DNA of 64,000 nt from Nocardia paucivorans NBRC 100373 (GTDB lineage: Bacteria > Actinomycetota > Actinomycetes > Mycobacteriales > Mycobacteriaceae): positions 1 to 64,000 of the forward strand of contig NZ_BAGE01000052.1 of assembly GCF_000308675.1 (NCBI RefSeq), read 5' to 3'. The number at the start of each line of letters is the position of its first letter. Positions within the stretch are counted from its first letter, which is position 1. Both the position numbers and the translations under genes were made by a program. The notes under the pieces were generated by a model that made no database searches, was not told where the DNA came from, and saw only the letters and a list, made by a program, of their open reading frames with translations. Positions 45,542-53,957 of the stretch are shown here, piece by piece.

Positions 45542-46009
45542 TCAGGCGGCCGGGTGCGCGGAGGCGTGGGAGCGTTCGACCTTTTCTTTGATGAGCTGCA
45601 TCTGGATCGCGCTGTTGGTGTTGATCCGGTCGGTCATCCCGGCGTCGTCGAGCGGCGCGCCCGGACGCATGTGAAAGTCCTGCACCCAGGTCATGCGGGT
45701 GCCCGATCCGGACTCGGCGTAGTACCAGCGAATGTGCATGTATTCGAACGGTCCGGTTTCCACCCGGTGGGCGTGTACGGTCCGCCGGGCCGGGTCGGCG
45801 GTTCGTTCGCTGACCCAACTCCAGATACGGCCTTCCTCGTCCGGGTGCATGGTGAGCCGGAATCGGACGGTGTCGTCGTGTTCGGCGAGAACGTCGACGG
45901 CGGCGTATTCGGAGAACAGGCCCGGCCAACGGCGCACATCGTTGGTGGCATCCCACACCACATCGATAGGGGCGTCGATGTGGATCGAATTCTCGGTATG
46001 TCCGGTCAT
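45542..46009 (-). CDS. Aromatase/cyclase, SRPBCC fold (WhiE ORF VI-like)
   Basis: 155 residues of the polyketide cyclase/dehydrase family: INIDAP-like start (IHIDAPIDVVWDATNDVRRW), central WSWVSERTADPARRTVHAHR and YMHIRWYYAE. It should fold and aromatise the first ring on the ACP-bound chain. ATG 46009 overlaps the stop of the ACP gene (TGATG). Confidence 0.88.
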   Translation of the reverse strand: MTGHTENSIHIDAPIDVVWDATNDVRRWPGLFSEYAAVDVLAEHDDTVRFRLTMHPDEEGRIWSWVSERTADPARRTVHAHRVETGPFEYMHIRWYYAESGSGTRMTWVQDFHMRPGAPLDDAGMTDRINTNSAIQMQLIKEKVERSHASAHPAA

Positions 46010-46266
46010 CAGGCGGCCTCCCCGTTCACATAACGGTCGACGTACCGAACCACTTGCGCACCGGTCATCTCGAGGAGCGCGGCGGGCAACGTGACACCGA
46101 AATCGCCTTGCACCACGCTCTGAATTTCGAAGACGGCCAGTGAATCCACCCCGAGTTCTTCCATGGTCAGCCGGTCGGCTGCCGCCAACTCGCCGGGGGC
46201 GATATCGACGCCGACGTGCTCGCCCAGGATCTCACGCAGGGTTTGGATGGTGAATCTTTCGGTCAT
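46009..46266 (-). CDS. Type II PKS acyl carrier protein
   Basis: 85 residues with phosphopantetheine Ser42 in ELGVDSLAVFEIQ. Starts at ATG 46266 after a GAGGAG-type site. In most type II clusters ACP follows KS-beta; here it lies ahead of the ketosynthases, between the TcmI-like and SRPBCC cyclases. Confidence 0.92.
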   Translation of the reverse strand: MTERFTIQTLREILGEHVGVDIAPGELAAADRLTMEELGVDSLAVFEIQSVVQGDFGVTLPAALLEMTGAQVVRYVDRYVNGEAA

Positions 46267-46309
46267 TCGTTTCTCCTCGTTCCGTTTCGTAGGAATATTC
46301 GAAATTTCG

Positions 46310-46645
46310 CTACAGCGTCGGTCCGTTTTGCGGAGTCCAGCTGTAGAACATTCGGGCGCGGGCATCCGCCGGGGATTGCCAGTTCGGCAGATAGGGCGAA
46401 ATGAATTCGCTCAGCCGGGAGCTCACCCGGGCGAACTCCGGATGTTTCTGCGCGAAACCGATTGCGGTGCTTCCCGTCTCGGTGGTCTCCAGCAGGTGTA
46501 CATACAGGTCGTCCAGGATGTAGAGTTCGCGGCGGGAGACACCGGCGATCGTCGGAAGAGCCGTCGCATCGGATTCGGCGAAGATATCGGCGACTCGGGA
46601 AATGGCATCCGGACGTATTCGAGCGATAATCAGTGAACGGTTCAC
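46310..46645 (-). CDS. TcmI-family polyketide cyclase
   Basis: 111 residues, TcmI-type ferredoxin-like cyclase (SLIIARIRPDAISRVADIFA, VSRRELYILDDLYVHLLE, WQSPADARARMFYSW). It closes later rings. GTG start at 46645. First gene of the twelve-gene type II PKS run, so its upstream region should hold the main promoter. Confidence 0.9.
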   Translation of the reverse strand: MNRSLIIARIRPDAISRVADIFAESDATALPTIAGVSRRELYILDDLYVHLLETTETGSTAIGFAQKHPEFARVSSRLSEFISPYLPNWQSPADARARMFYSWTPQNGPTL

Positions 46646-47278
46646 CGGGCACCTCCGAACCTATCGGCCGCTGATCTCTCGGTGATACGAGAATCCGCCG
46701 AACAGCGGCCGCGATGTCGAATGATCATTGAATTTCTCCGATTCGAATTCGTGGATACATGGGATCGACGCCTCATTGCATCGGGACGTGGCATGAACTT
46801 TATGAGAAAAGATGCCGAGTGATCCACGACCCCAAGGGGCCTCGGTCCGGCACCCGAGGGTGAATAAAACCAACACCCAGGGTGACGCGGGATTGCCGGA
46901 TAATATTTCTCGAACTCAGTGCCGCCGATATGCGGCATACCGCACCGATTGGTGTCGACGACAACGGGATGTATGCGCCCCACCGACACCGGGATGGATT
47001 CGGAAGATGATCGAACGAATTGCGATGGTCGACACAGGTGAAGCGGTCGTGCCGCATCCCCCGCCCGTCGCGGCGGTCGGGCGCGGTACGGCCCGCGCGG
47101 CGGCCCATTAGTTCCGTATCCGAGTTCCGTATCCGGAATCCATGTCGCTATCGGACGAGGAGTCGAGGGTCGTGCGGGGATGCCGCGGGGATGTCGAGGT
47201 CGATATCATCGATGAGCGACCTTTTCACGGTGCCAATCCTTCACGACGAAGGCGATCCATCCGTGCAGGAGGTGGTCG
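46646..47278. other. Intergenic region between type II PKS operon and kinase gene
   Basis: About 630 bp between divergent genes. Short open frames on both strands lack any recognised motif. The first 150 bp upstream of the PKS operon are clearly less GC-rich (around gaatttctccgattcgaatt), consistent with a promoter. I could not assign specific boxes. Confidence 0.5.
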
Positions 47279-49372
47279 GTGAACGGCATAGCATTCGGTC
47301 GCTACCGATTACAGGAATTGATCGGTGAGGGTGGTATGGGCCAGGTATGGCGGGCCTATGACACCGTCACCGACCGGGTCGTGGCGATCAAATTGCTGCC
47401 CGAGCACTGCGCCACCAACCCCGACTTCCGAGAACGATTCCGCCGCGAGGCGCACGATACCGCCCGACTGCGCGAACCTCATGTGGTGCCGATCCACGGG
47501 TACGGTGAAATCGATGGGCACCTCTACCTCGACATGCGCCTCATCGACGGCGTCGACGCGAGAACCCTGATCAGCCGTGAGGGTGCCATGCAGCCGGCGA
47601 CGGCGGTCGCGGTGATATCCCAGGCCGCGGCGGCACTGGACGCGGCACACGCCCAATATCTGGTGCACCGCGACGTCAAACCGTCCAACCTGTTGGTCAC
47701 CGACAACGGCTTCGTGTATCTGATCGACTTCGGTATCGCCCGCTCGGCCGGCGACACCCCGTTGACCAGCAAGAGCACCATGATCGGCACCTTGGCCTAT
47801 ATGGCTCCGGAACGATTCACCGAAGGCGTCGCCGATGCTCGATCCGATGTATACGCTCTCGCCTGCGTACTGTGCGAATGCCTGACCGGAATCCCGCCCT
47901 ATCCGAGCAATAGCGCCGAACAGCAGATCGCAGCGCATCTGACGGCCGACCCTCCGGCGCCGAGCCTGCGCCGACTCAATCTGCCGATCGGGTTCGACGA
48001 GGTCATCGCCCGAGGTATGGCGAAGAACCCGGACGAGCGCTATCCGACCGCCGGGGCGCTGGCCACCGCCGCCGGCCGCGCGCTCACCACCGCCCCCGCC
48101 GCTGTCGCCGGTGGCGCCGACACCACCACCCATGTCTCGACCTCCCAAACCGACGGCGGAGAGCCCACCGATCGGCTCCACACACCGCCGCCGATTCCCC
48201 CTACGGAACCGAATACGGGGCAAAAGCCCACCGTCGCCGCCGGGACTTCCGGGCGTCTCCGTGGTCTACTGTCCCTCCGAGCCGAATCGGGAGAGGACCG
48301 AGGATCGGGAGGAGACGGCACCGCCCCACCGCGGCGTAAACGACCCGTCATCCGAGCCTTGGCGGCCATGGCCGTCGTATTGCTCGCCGCGGCGCTGATG
48401 ACCGGGGTGTGGCGGCTGACCCGCCCCACGCCGGCGGCAACACCCGCCTTCGACGGCAAATACGAGGTCACCTACACGGCCCGAACCATGAACGGAAAGC
48501 CGTACGACAAGCCCTCGTCCACCCGGGTGTGGTCGGTCCGATCCGACTGCCCCTCGGCAGACGAACGCTGCGTGGCCTCGATAACCAGCCAGAATCCGTC
48601 CGAACCGGAGAAAACCCCGGCGCAGTTCGTCGCGGACTACCGCGACGGTACATGGGTGATCACCAGGGAGGTGGCACCCGAGCCCAATACCGATTGCGAC
48701 AGTCCGATCACCCGTATGCCCCAGACCGCCCCGTTATGGCAGCGGGCCCAATTCCGACCCGGTGAGCCATCGTGGAGCGGAACATACTTCGCCTTCGCCG
48801 GTGGGGCCTGCCCATACACCCTGGAGGCGGATATGCGACTTTCCCGGATCGGCGAGGTCGACCCGGAGATCGCCATCGTCCCGCCCGGAACCATCCCCGC
48901 CCCCGTCGACGATCGCCCCGGACCGCTGATCAGCGGCACCTACGACATAACCATCGCCCCGACGGCGGCACCGAACGCCCCCACCCCTCCACCGCCGAAT
49001 ATGGTCCGGCAACGATACGACACCATCTGCCTGCGCGATGGTGACCGCTGCGCCGCCACGACCCAAGCGAATCCACGCACCGACCCCCGCACAGATCCCC
49101 GTGCGGTCTACGCTCCACTTCTGGTGCGCGAAGGCGGGACCTGGCGCGCCGACTACAGCAATCCTTATCCCTGCTTCGCGGAGTCGAACGATCCGCACAC
49201 CGATACGACCTCTCGGTGGGAGCTGTCCCCGTCCGATGGCGGAGTCCATCCCATCGAATCCCTGACGGGCACCCGGGACCGCGACCGAACCGCTCCCTGC
49301 CCCGGGACAAGTCGGGCGAACGTCGAGATGCGGCGGGTTTCCGCGGTCGGCGGACAACCAGCCGTCGCCTGA
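47279..49372 (+). CDS. Receptor-type Ser/Thr protein kinase (PknB-like)
   Basis: 697 residues. Kinase domain 1-270: glycine loop GEGGMGQV, Lys38 in VAIK, HRDVKPSN with Asp132, DFG at 150-152, and APE. A Pro/Thr-rich juxtamembrane linker follows (about 275-355), then one membrane helix (AALAAMAVVLLAAALMTG-like, about 360-380). The extracellular part has paired cysteines in two repeated strand-rich modules (FDGKYEVTYTARTMNGKPYD and SGTYDITIAPTAAPN). GTG start. No PASTA domains. The ligand is unknown; it may regulate the divergent polyketide cluster, but only position suggests this. Confidence 0.9.
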   Translation: MNGIAFGRYRLQELIGEGGMGQVWRAYDTVTDRVVAIKLLPEHCATNPDFRERFRREAHDTARLREPHVVPIHGYGEIDGHLYLDMRLIDGVDARTLISREGAMQPATAVAVISQAAAALDAAHAQYLVHRDVKPSNLLVTDNGFVYLIDFGIARSAGDTPLTSKSTMIGTLAYMAPERFTEGVADARSDVYALACVLCECLTGIPPYPSNSAEQQIAAHLTADPPAPSLRRLNLPIGFDEVIARGMAKNPDERYPTAGALATAAGRALTTAPAAVAGGADTTTHVSTSQTDGGEPTDRLHTPPPIPPTEPNTGQKPTVAAGTSGRLRGLLSLRAESGEDRGSGGDGTAPPRRKRPVIRALAAMAVVLLAAALMTGVWRLTRPTPAATPAFDGKYEVTYTARTMNGKPYDKPSSTRVWSVRSDCPSADERCVASITSQNPSEPEKTPAQFVADYRDGTWVITREVAPEPNTDCDSPITRMPQTAPLWQRAQFRPGEPSWSGTYFAFAGGACPYTLEADMRLSRIGEVDPEIAIVPPGTIPAPVDDRPGPLISGTYDITIAPTAAPNAPTPPPPNMVRQRYDTICLRDGDRCAATTQANPRTDPRTDPRAVYAPLLVREGGTWRADYSNPYPCFAESNDPHTDTTSRWELSPSDGGVHPIESLTGTRDRDRTAPCPGTSRANVEMRRVSAVGGQPAVA

Positions 49373-49467
49373 TCCGCGATCCATACCCCGACACTCGGTT
49401 CTCCCGGCCTTCGATCGCCACCGCATACGACGTCCGGCACGAAGAACCGGCACAGGTCGAAACAGGC

Positions 49468-49500
49468 GGAGGGGCCGGGAGTACCCTTCCCGGCCCCTCC
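49468..49500. terminator. Strong hairpin terminator
   Basis: GGAGGGGCCGGGA pairs perfectly with TCCCGGCCCCTCC across a 7-base loop. It lies between the kinase gene and the convergent tRNA, so it may serve both. Confidence 0.9.
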
Positions 49501-49502
49501 TG

Positions 49503-49575
49503 TCAGACGAGTGGGATTTGAACCCACCACCCTCGGATCTACAGTCCGATGCTCTACCGGATGAGCTATCGTCCA
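49503..49575 (-). tRNA. tRNA with GTA anticodon (Tyr) but short variable loop
   Basis: A 73-nt cloverleaf: D-stem GCTC/GAGC, anticodon stem TCGGA/TCCGA with loop CTGTAGA (anticodon GTA), variable loop GGGTG, T-stem GTGGG/CCCAC. The acceptor TGGACGA/TCGTCTG has two wobble pairs at its tip. Bacterial tRNA-Tyr normally has a long variable arm; this one is class I, so it is probably an accessory or mobile-element tRNA rather than the housekeeping one. No encoded CCA. Confidence 0.75.
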
Positions 49576-49622
49576 CCCCATCCGTGATCACCGAATGCGT
49601 GAGTGTGAGTCATGGTGAGTAT

Positions 49623-49692
49623 CCCCGCGCGTTGCCATTACGCCACAGCGGCAGGAAGAGCCGCCACCGGGAATCGAACCCGGATAACAGGG
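49623..49692 (-). other. Two tRNA-like halves in reversed order
   Basis: On the minus strand a 3'-half comes first (49692-49659): CCCTG, TTAT, T-stem CCGGG/CCCGG with TTCGATT, then TGGCGGC. Six bases later a 5'-half follows (49652-49623): GCCGCTG, TG, D-arm GCG/CGC, CGGGG. GCCGCTG pairs with TGGCGGC and CGGGG with CCCTG, so the halves could form one cloverleaf if joined in permuted order. More simply they are remnants of two adjoining tRNAs. Confidence 0.45.
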
Positions 49693-49741
49693 TGGTCTTG
49701 CCGCACACCCACATATCGTGCGATCGATGGAGTTGTGAGCT

Positions 49742-49824
49742 TGGAGCAATAATCTGAATTTGACGGCAGCCTCTGGCAGCGCCTGCCGGTGTCAAACTGA
49801 GCTTCAGTTTCAGCTTGTGCTCCA
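49742..49824. other. Large imperfect hairpin, possible structured RNA or mobile remnant
   Basis: TGGAGCA at 49742-49748 pairs with TGCTCCA at 49818-49824. Inside, CTGAATTTGAC pairs with GTCAAACT...TTCAG and a GGCAGC-rich core folds further. It lies between the tRNA halves and the next gene. It has no obvious coding use. Confidence 0.5.
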
Positions 49825-49840
49825 TCCCCCCGCAGGGGGA
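49825..49840 (-). terminator. Short hairpin terminator
   Basis: TCCCCC and GGGGGA with a 4-base loop, 15 bp past the stop of the gene ending at 49855. Confidence 0.6.
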
Positions 49841-49854
49841 GTCCGTGGTCCCGG

Positions 49855-50589
49855 CTAACCGAACAGGTAACCGAGAATGGCCCGACCCGGCTCGACATCC
49901 GATACGGGCGTCGAGTTCGCCTCCTCCCGAGCCACGCGCACCGCGTCGAGCAGCTTGCCGAGCCGCTCCGTGATATCACCGACCTCCTTCGCGGGCAGTG
50001 CGCCGGAGAACTTCGTGGTGGTCCAGCGCCCGACCACGACATCCTCGTAGTACACCTCCACCTGCGCCGGGTGCTTGTCGGTGGCCTGGGCCAGCACATG
50101 GTTGCGCGGCACCTTCTTGGTCCGCACGGTCTGTGCCGGCTGGGTGGCATAGCAGTCGCTGACCTCGTCGAACGTCCACGACTCGGCCGGGTCCAGGGTT
50201 GGCAGCCGGGCGACGAACTTCTTCAGCTCGCTCAACTGCTTCTCCAGGAAGAGCAGGTAGGTGACCGGCAGATCCCGGGCAATGGTGACACCGTCGATCG
50301 TCAGGTCGGCCTTCGCCGAGCAGTTGGCGGTGTCCTTGGTCGCGGTGACGTCGAACAGCCGGGTCAGGGTGTTCTTCACGTCGGCGATCACCTCACGCGC
50401 CCGCACCTGGACCCGCTTCGACTCCGACGGCAACTCTTCGCCCATATCGTCCAGTGGACGGTAGGTGCGGGAAATACCCGACAGGAGATCGGCTTTGGCC
50501 ACCCGCTGGTACGCGGCGGCCACGTCGGCACTCGCCTGCGACTTCACGCCCTTTTCGATGGCGATGATCTGATTCAGCTTGGTGGACAC
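49855..50589 (-). CDS. Conserved actinobacterial protein of unknown function
   Basis: 244 residues, soluble, mostly helical with a strand-rich C-terminal part (AQVEVYYEDVVVGRWTTTKF). Starts at GTG 50589 (VSTKLNQIIAIEKGVK) behind a strong GGAGGA site. One Cys in NCSAKADLTIDGVTIARDLP and one in SDCYATQPAQ. No family I can name with confidence. Single gene ending next to the tRNA-like region. Confidence 0.78.
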   Translation of the reverse strand: MSTKLNQIIAIEKGVKSQASADVAAAYQRVAKADLLSGISRTYRPLDDMGEELPSESKRVQVRAREVIADVKNTLTRLFDVTATKDTANCSAKADLTIDGVTIARDLPVTYLLFLEKQLSELKKFVARLPTLDPAESWTFDEVSDCYATQPAQTVRTKKVPRNHVLAQATDKHPAQVEVYYEDVVVGRWTTTKFSGALPAKEVGDITERLGKLLDAVRVAREEANSTPVSDVEPGRAILGYLFG

Positions 50590-50692
50590 AGGTTTTCCTC
50601 CTTCGGCCGCTCCTCGCGACCGAGGGCCACCGTAACCGAACCGCGCCGCCGCCCGCCACCGAAATATTCCCCGCCGAAATCGGGAGGCCCGC

Positions 50693-51331
50693 TCACGGAT
50701 ACGGTAGTACCTGCGCCCCGCGCTGATCCAACAGCACCACCATCGACGATATTTCCTGCTGCTGACCGTTGACCATGGACAGTGCACGCGTCCGCACAGC
50801 GGGTGTCGTACCGGCCTGCGCGGCGGCAGACGCCATCGCCACCCCGCCCTGGTGATGGCGAATCATCAACTGGAGGAACAACACCTCACGCTCGGCGCCG
50901 GTCGCGTGGTGCAACCGGGTCAGCTCCTCGTCGGAGGCCATACCCGCCATATTCGGTTCACCGGCGCCGTGCGCACCGTCGTGGTCGTGCCGCCCACCCG
51001 TCTCGGTCACCGCCTGCATCGGCGCGCCGACCAATTCCAACCAACCGGTCAGGGTGCCGATCTCCCGCCATTGCGAGGTGCGGATCTGATCGGCGACGGC
51101 CCGCACCTCACGCGCGGCATCGGGTCCGAGCAGGTCGACCATGGTCAGCGCCTGCTGGTGATGGGCCGACATCTGTTGCGCGAAAGCGACATCGGCATCG
51201 GACAGGACACTCTGCGGTTCGTTCCGCGCGGTACCACCGCGCGCGAACCAGCCGGCCGCCACACATACCACCGCCACCGCGAACAGAACGAGCGGTGTGC
51301 GCCACGATCGTCGTCGAGTCGAGGTACTCAT
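50693..51331 (-). CDS. Membrane-anchored DUF305 protein
   Basis: 212 residues. An N-terminal signal anchor (LVLFAVAVVCVAAGWFA) precedes a DUF305 helical bundle of ferritin-like type: FAQQMSAHHQQALTMVDLLG and LMIRHHQGGVAMASAAAQ with paired histidines, plus a His/Asp-rich loop (HDHDGAH). DUF305 proteins are often linked to copper or other metals. ATG 51331 overlaps the stop of the LVIVD protein gene (ATGA), so both are made together. Confidence 0.87.
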   Translation of the reverse strand: MSTSTRRRSWRTPLVLFAVAVVCVAAGWFARGGTARNEPQSVLSDADVAFAQQMSAHHQQALTMVDLLGPDAAREVRAVADQIRTSQWREIGTLTGWLELVGAPMQAVTETGGRHDHDGAHGAGEPNMAGMASDEELTRLHHATGAEREVLFLQLMIRHHQGGVAMASAAAQAGTTPAVRTRALSMVNGQQQEISSMVVLLDQRGAQVLPYP

Positions 51332-52911
51332 CGGGGCGGGTAGATCGCGGGATCGAGCTGTAAGGCCATGAACCCGTTGTCCATACAGGCCACGAACAGC
51401 TTGTCACCGTGAAACTCCGGCGGCGACAGACACCAATCGGCGGACAGATCACCGCCGAGCAGTCGGCTCTGGTCGTTGACCACACCGGCAAGACCGGTTT
51501 GTCCCTGGACGACCGCCCGCGCCAGCGCGATGGTGCCGATGACGGGTGGTCCGATGATCGATCCCAGGGTGGCGTGCAACGAGTTCGGCAGTTGCAGATG
51601 TTTGCCGGTTTGCGCGGGCGGGTTGTAATAGGCGATCTCCTCGAAATGGTCCGGGTCACGCACGTCGAACACCCGGATACCGGACTGGATCCACCCGCAG
51701 GCCAGCGCCTGCGGATTGTCCACTCGATCGACGGAGCAGTAGTGCGCGTCGTAGGCGAAGGCACCGTTACCCGCGGCGCTGGAAGCCCAACGATCGGCGT
51801 GCTGCGGCAGGTTGATCGCCAGTTTGGCGCTGGTACGCCATTTCGGCGCGGCGCGGTCACCGATATCCATCAGCTTCACTCCGCCGGAACCGCCCTCGTC
51901 GACGGTGAAGATATGCGGCACACCGTTGTAGGTGACATATATGGTGTGCTGGTTCAGCTGCCCGTCGGTCCAGAACTTCTGCCCGATGTGCGGTAACGGA
52001 TGTCCGATCACGGTGCGTGGCGCGCGGTTCTGCACGGCGGAGACATCGATGATCGTGAGCCCGCCCAGATTGGCCAGATACATGGTGTTGCCGTCGGGGG
52101 TGAAGCCCATACCGTGCGCTTCGACCCCGGTGAGTCCGCTCCACACCACCATCGGCTGTGCGGGGTCGGTGATATCGACCGCGCTGACCCATCCCGGTGC
52201 GATACCCGAGGCCCAGTAGGTGTTGCCGTCCGGGGAGAAATCTCCCTCGTGGGTGGTGATCGGGATCGGCATGTTCAACATCGAACCGGTCGTGGTGTTG
52301 AGCAGCCGCGGATGTGCGCAGTCCTGGGAGATGTCGTAGATGGAGATGTAGCCCGCGCCCTCGATCAGGCCCACCCCGGTGCCGACGAGCAGTCCGCGAC
52401 CCTTGTGCACCTTCAACGATTCCCAGGTGCCACCGAGCATCGCCGGTTCCTTCAGCACGGCGGTGCGCACCGGATGGGCGGGGTCGCCGACGTCGACCAC
52501 GTGCACTCCCGCGTCGGGGCCGAGCAGATTCGTCGGAAAAGTCGAGGCGATATAGGCGCAGTGTTCGTATGTGGGACTGACCGGTCCCGCGCCGAGACCC
52601 TGATACTGCCCGATCAGGTCGATATTGCAGTTGTAGCCGGCCCGGCTGCGCCCGGATCTGCGGTCCTCGAGCGGTACCTCGCCCTGGAGGCCGGTTTCCA
52701 CCCGATCACCGGGTCGGCAGCTCGCCGGATCGACCGCGGTCGGCCACACACCGGTGAACTCGTCGAAACCGGTTGGCGGGGCGGCACTTCCGACCGCCGA
52801 AGCGGCGACCAGCACGGCCACCGCCGCCACCACGGACGCCGCGCGCGCGGCCATGGAACCCCGACCGCGTGTCCGGCGGACCTCGACACCGTTGTCTCGT
52901 CCTCGGAACAT
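51328..52911 (-). CDS. Secreted LVIVD-repeat beta-propeller protein
   Basis: 527 residues. Signal sequence AARAASVVAAVAVLVAASAV; mature part with repeated propeller blades such as GVHVVDVGDPAHPVRTAVLK, GYISIYDISQDCAHPRLLN, WVSAVDITDPAQPMVVW and GIRVFDVRDPDHFEEIAYYN. ATG 52911 has AGGAG upstream; the open frame continues to 53124 without a plausible site. Coupled to the DUF305 protein, an arrangement common in actinobacteria; function unknown, possibly metal-related at the cell surface. Confidence 0.85.
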   Translation of the reverse strand: MFRGRDNGVEVRRTRGRGSMAARAASVVAAVAVLVAASAVGSAAPPTGFDEFTGVWPTAVDPASCRPGDRVETGLQGEVPLEDRRSGRSRAGYNCNIDLIGQYQGLGAGPVSPTYEHCAYIASTFPTNLLGPDAGVHVVDVGDPAHPVRTAVLKEPAMLGGTWESLKVHKGRGLLVGTGVGLIEGAGYISIYDISQDCAHPRLLNTTTGSMLNMPIPITTHEGDFSPDGNTYWASGIAPGWVSAVDITDPAQPMVVWSGLTGVEAHGMGFTPDGNTMYLANLGGLTIIDVSAVQNRAPRTVIGHPLPHIGQKFWTDGQLNQHTIYVTYNGVPHIFTVDEGGSGGVKLMDIGDRAAPKWRTSAKLAINLPQHADRWASSAAGNGAFAYDAHYCSVDRVDNPQALACGWIQSGIRVFDVRDPDHFEEIAYYNPPAQTGKHLQLPNSLHATLGSIIGPPVIGTIALARAVVQGQTGLAGVVNDQSRLLGGDLSADWCLSPPEFHGDKLFVACMDNGFMALQLDPAIYPPR

Positions 52912-53042
52912 TGTTCTCCTCTTCCTCCGCGCCACCGTGACGCAGTGGGTGTTCGGCACGCGGTGGACCGTGTACCGAACACCCGCCTCTTCACCGGCCA
53001 CGGTGATATCGCGCACCGCGTCGGCCGAAGAGTCCGTTTCGC

Positions 53043-53954
53043 TCAGGCCGTTTCCCCCTGCCCCAGCGAGTTGTGGTGCCCGCGGATCAATTCCCGCAGG
53101 CCGGCCGTGACCTCGTCGGCGCATTCCAGCGGGCCGCAGTGGCCGCTGTCGAGTTCACGGAGTTCGATCGGTTGCGGCAACGCCGAGGCGATCACCCGCG
53201 AGCGCTCGGGCGGGGTGATCTTGTCCTTGTTTCCCGCGATGACCAGAGTCGGAACGGTGAGCGCACCGGGATCGAGGTTGGTCACCAGACCGACCAGCAT
53301 CGCCCCGTAACCGCCTCGGCCGCGCGCGGATGTGGCGGCGACGATCCGGTCCAACTCGTGGACCACACCCGGTGCGGCCGCGGCGCCTACCGCAACCTGG
53401 GTCAACAACCGTCTCCGCACCGGCATACGGCGCGGCATGGGGATACCGGCCAGGGGAACCACGGTTTTCGCCAGTCGCCGACGGGTACCGAGCAGCCGGT
53501 CGGGACCGCGAAGGAAACGCACATTGTCCAGGATCTCGCCGGGCGTGGTGTTCACCAGAGCGACGGCGCAGGCTCGGGCCGCGATATCCTCGGGATATCG
53601 ATTCGCCCAGGCCAGAATGGCGATACCACCCATGGAATGTCCGGCCAGCACGGCGGGGCGGTCGGTCGACACCGTGGCGGCGAGGACGGCGTGCAGATCG
53701 TCGGCGAGGTGGTCCATCGTGTAGCGGCCACGTCGGGCCGCTTCGCTGCGTCCGTGCCCGCGGTGGTCGAAGGCCACCACACGGTAATCCTCACGCAGGG
53801 CCGTGATCTGGTGCCGCCAGAAGCCGATCGAGCACAGCACCCCGTGCGTGAGCACAATGGTGGGCGCGTCCTCGGGACCGTGGATCTCGACGTGCAGACG
53901 GGTGCCGTCCGCACTGCGCACCTGCCGCGTTTCACGCGGATTCGGAAGGGACAC
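53043..53954 (-). CDS. Alpha/beta hydrolase
   Basis: 303 residues. Nucleophile elbow GHSMGG, oxyanion HG in VLTHGVLCSIGFW, and a late Asp/His pair (GNKDKITPP, DSGHCGPLE). Likely an esterase or lipase of the cytosol. GTG 53954 follows AGGAG inside the end of the preceding gene, three bases after its stop, so it is translationally linked to the MpaB-type oxygenase. Confidence 0.87.
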   Translation of the reverse strand: MSLPNPRETRQVRSADGTRLHVEIHGPEDAPTIVLTHGVLCSIGFWRHQITALREDYRVVAFDHRGHGRSEAARRGRYTMDHLADDLHAVLAATVSTDRPAVLAGHSMGGIAILAWANRYPEDIAARACAVALVNTTPGEILDNVRFLRGPDRLLGTRRRLAKTVVPLAGIPMPRRMPVRRRLLTQVAVGAAAAPGVVHELDRIVAATSARGRGGYGAMLVGLVTNLDPGALTVPTLVIAGNKDKITPPERSRVIASALPQPIELRELDSGHCGPLECADEVTAGLRELIRGHHNSLGQGETA

Positions 53955-53957
53955 GAT

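Noticed and set aside
46642..46989. 115-codon minus-strand frame between PKS cluster and kinase
   Set aside because: Low-complexity, no conserved motif, in the promoter region.
49610..49825. 71-codon minus-strand frame over the tRNA-like halves
   Set aside because: Its residues such as GFDSRWR and WRNGNARG are typical of tRNA sequence translated by chance.
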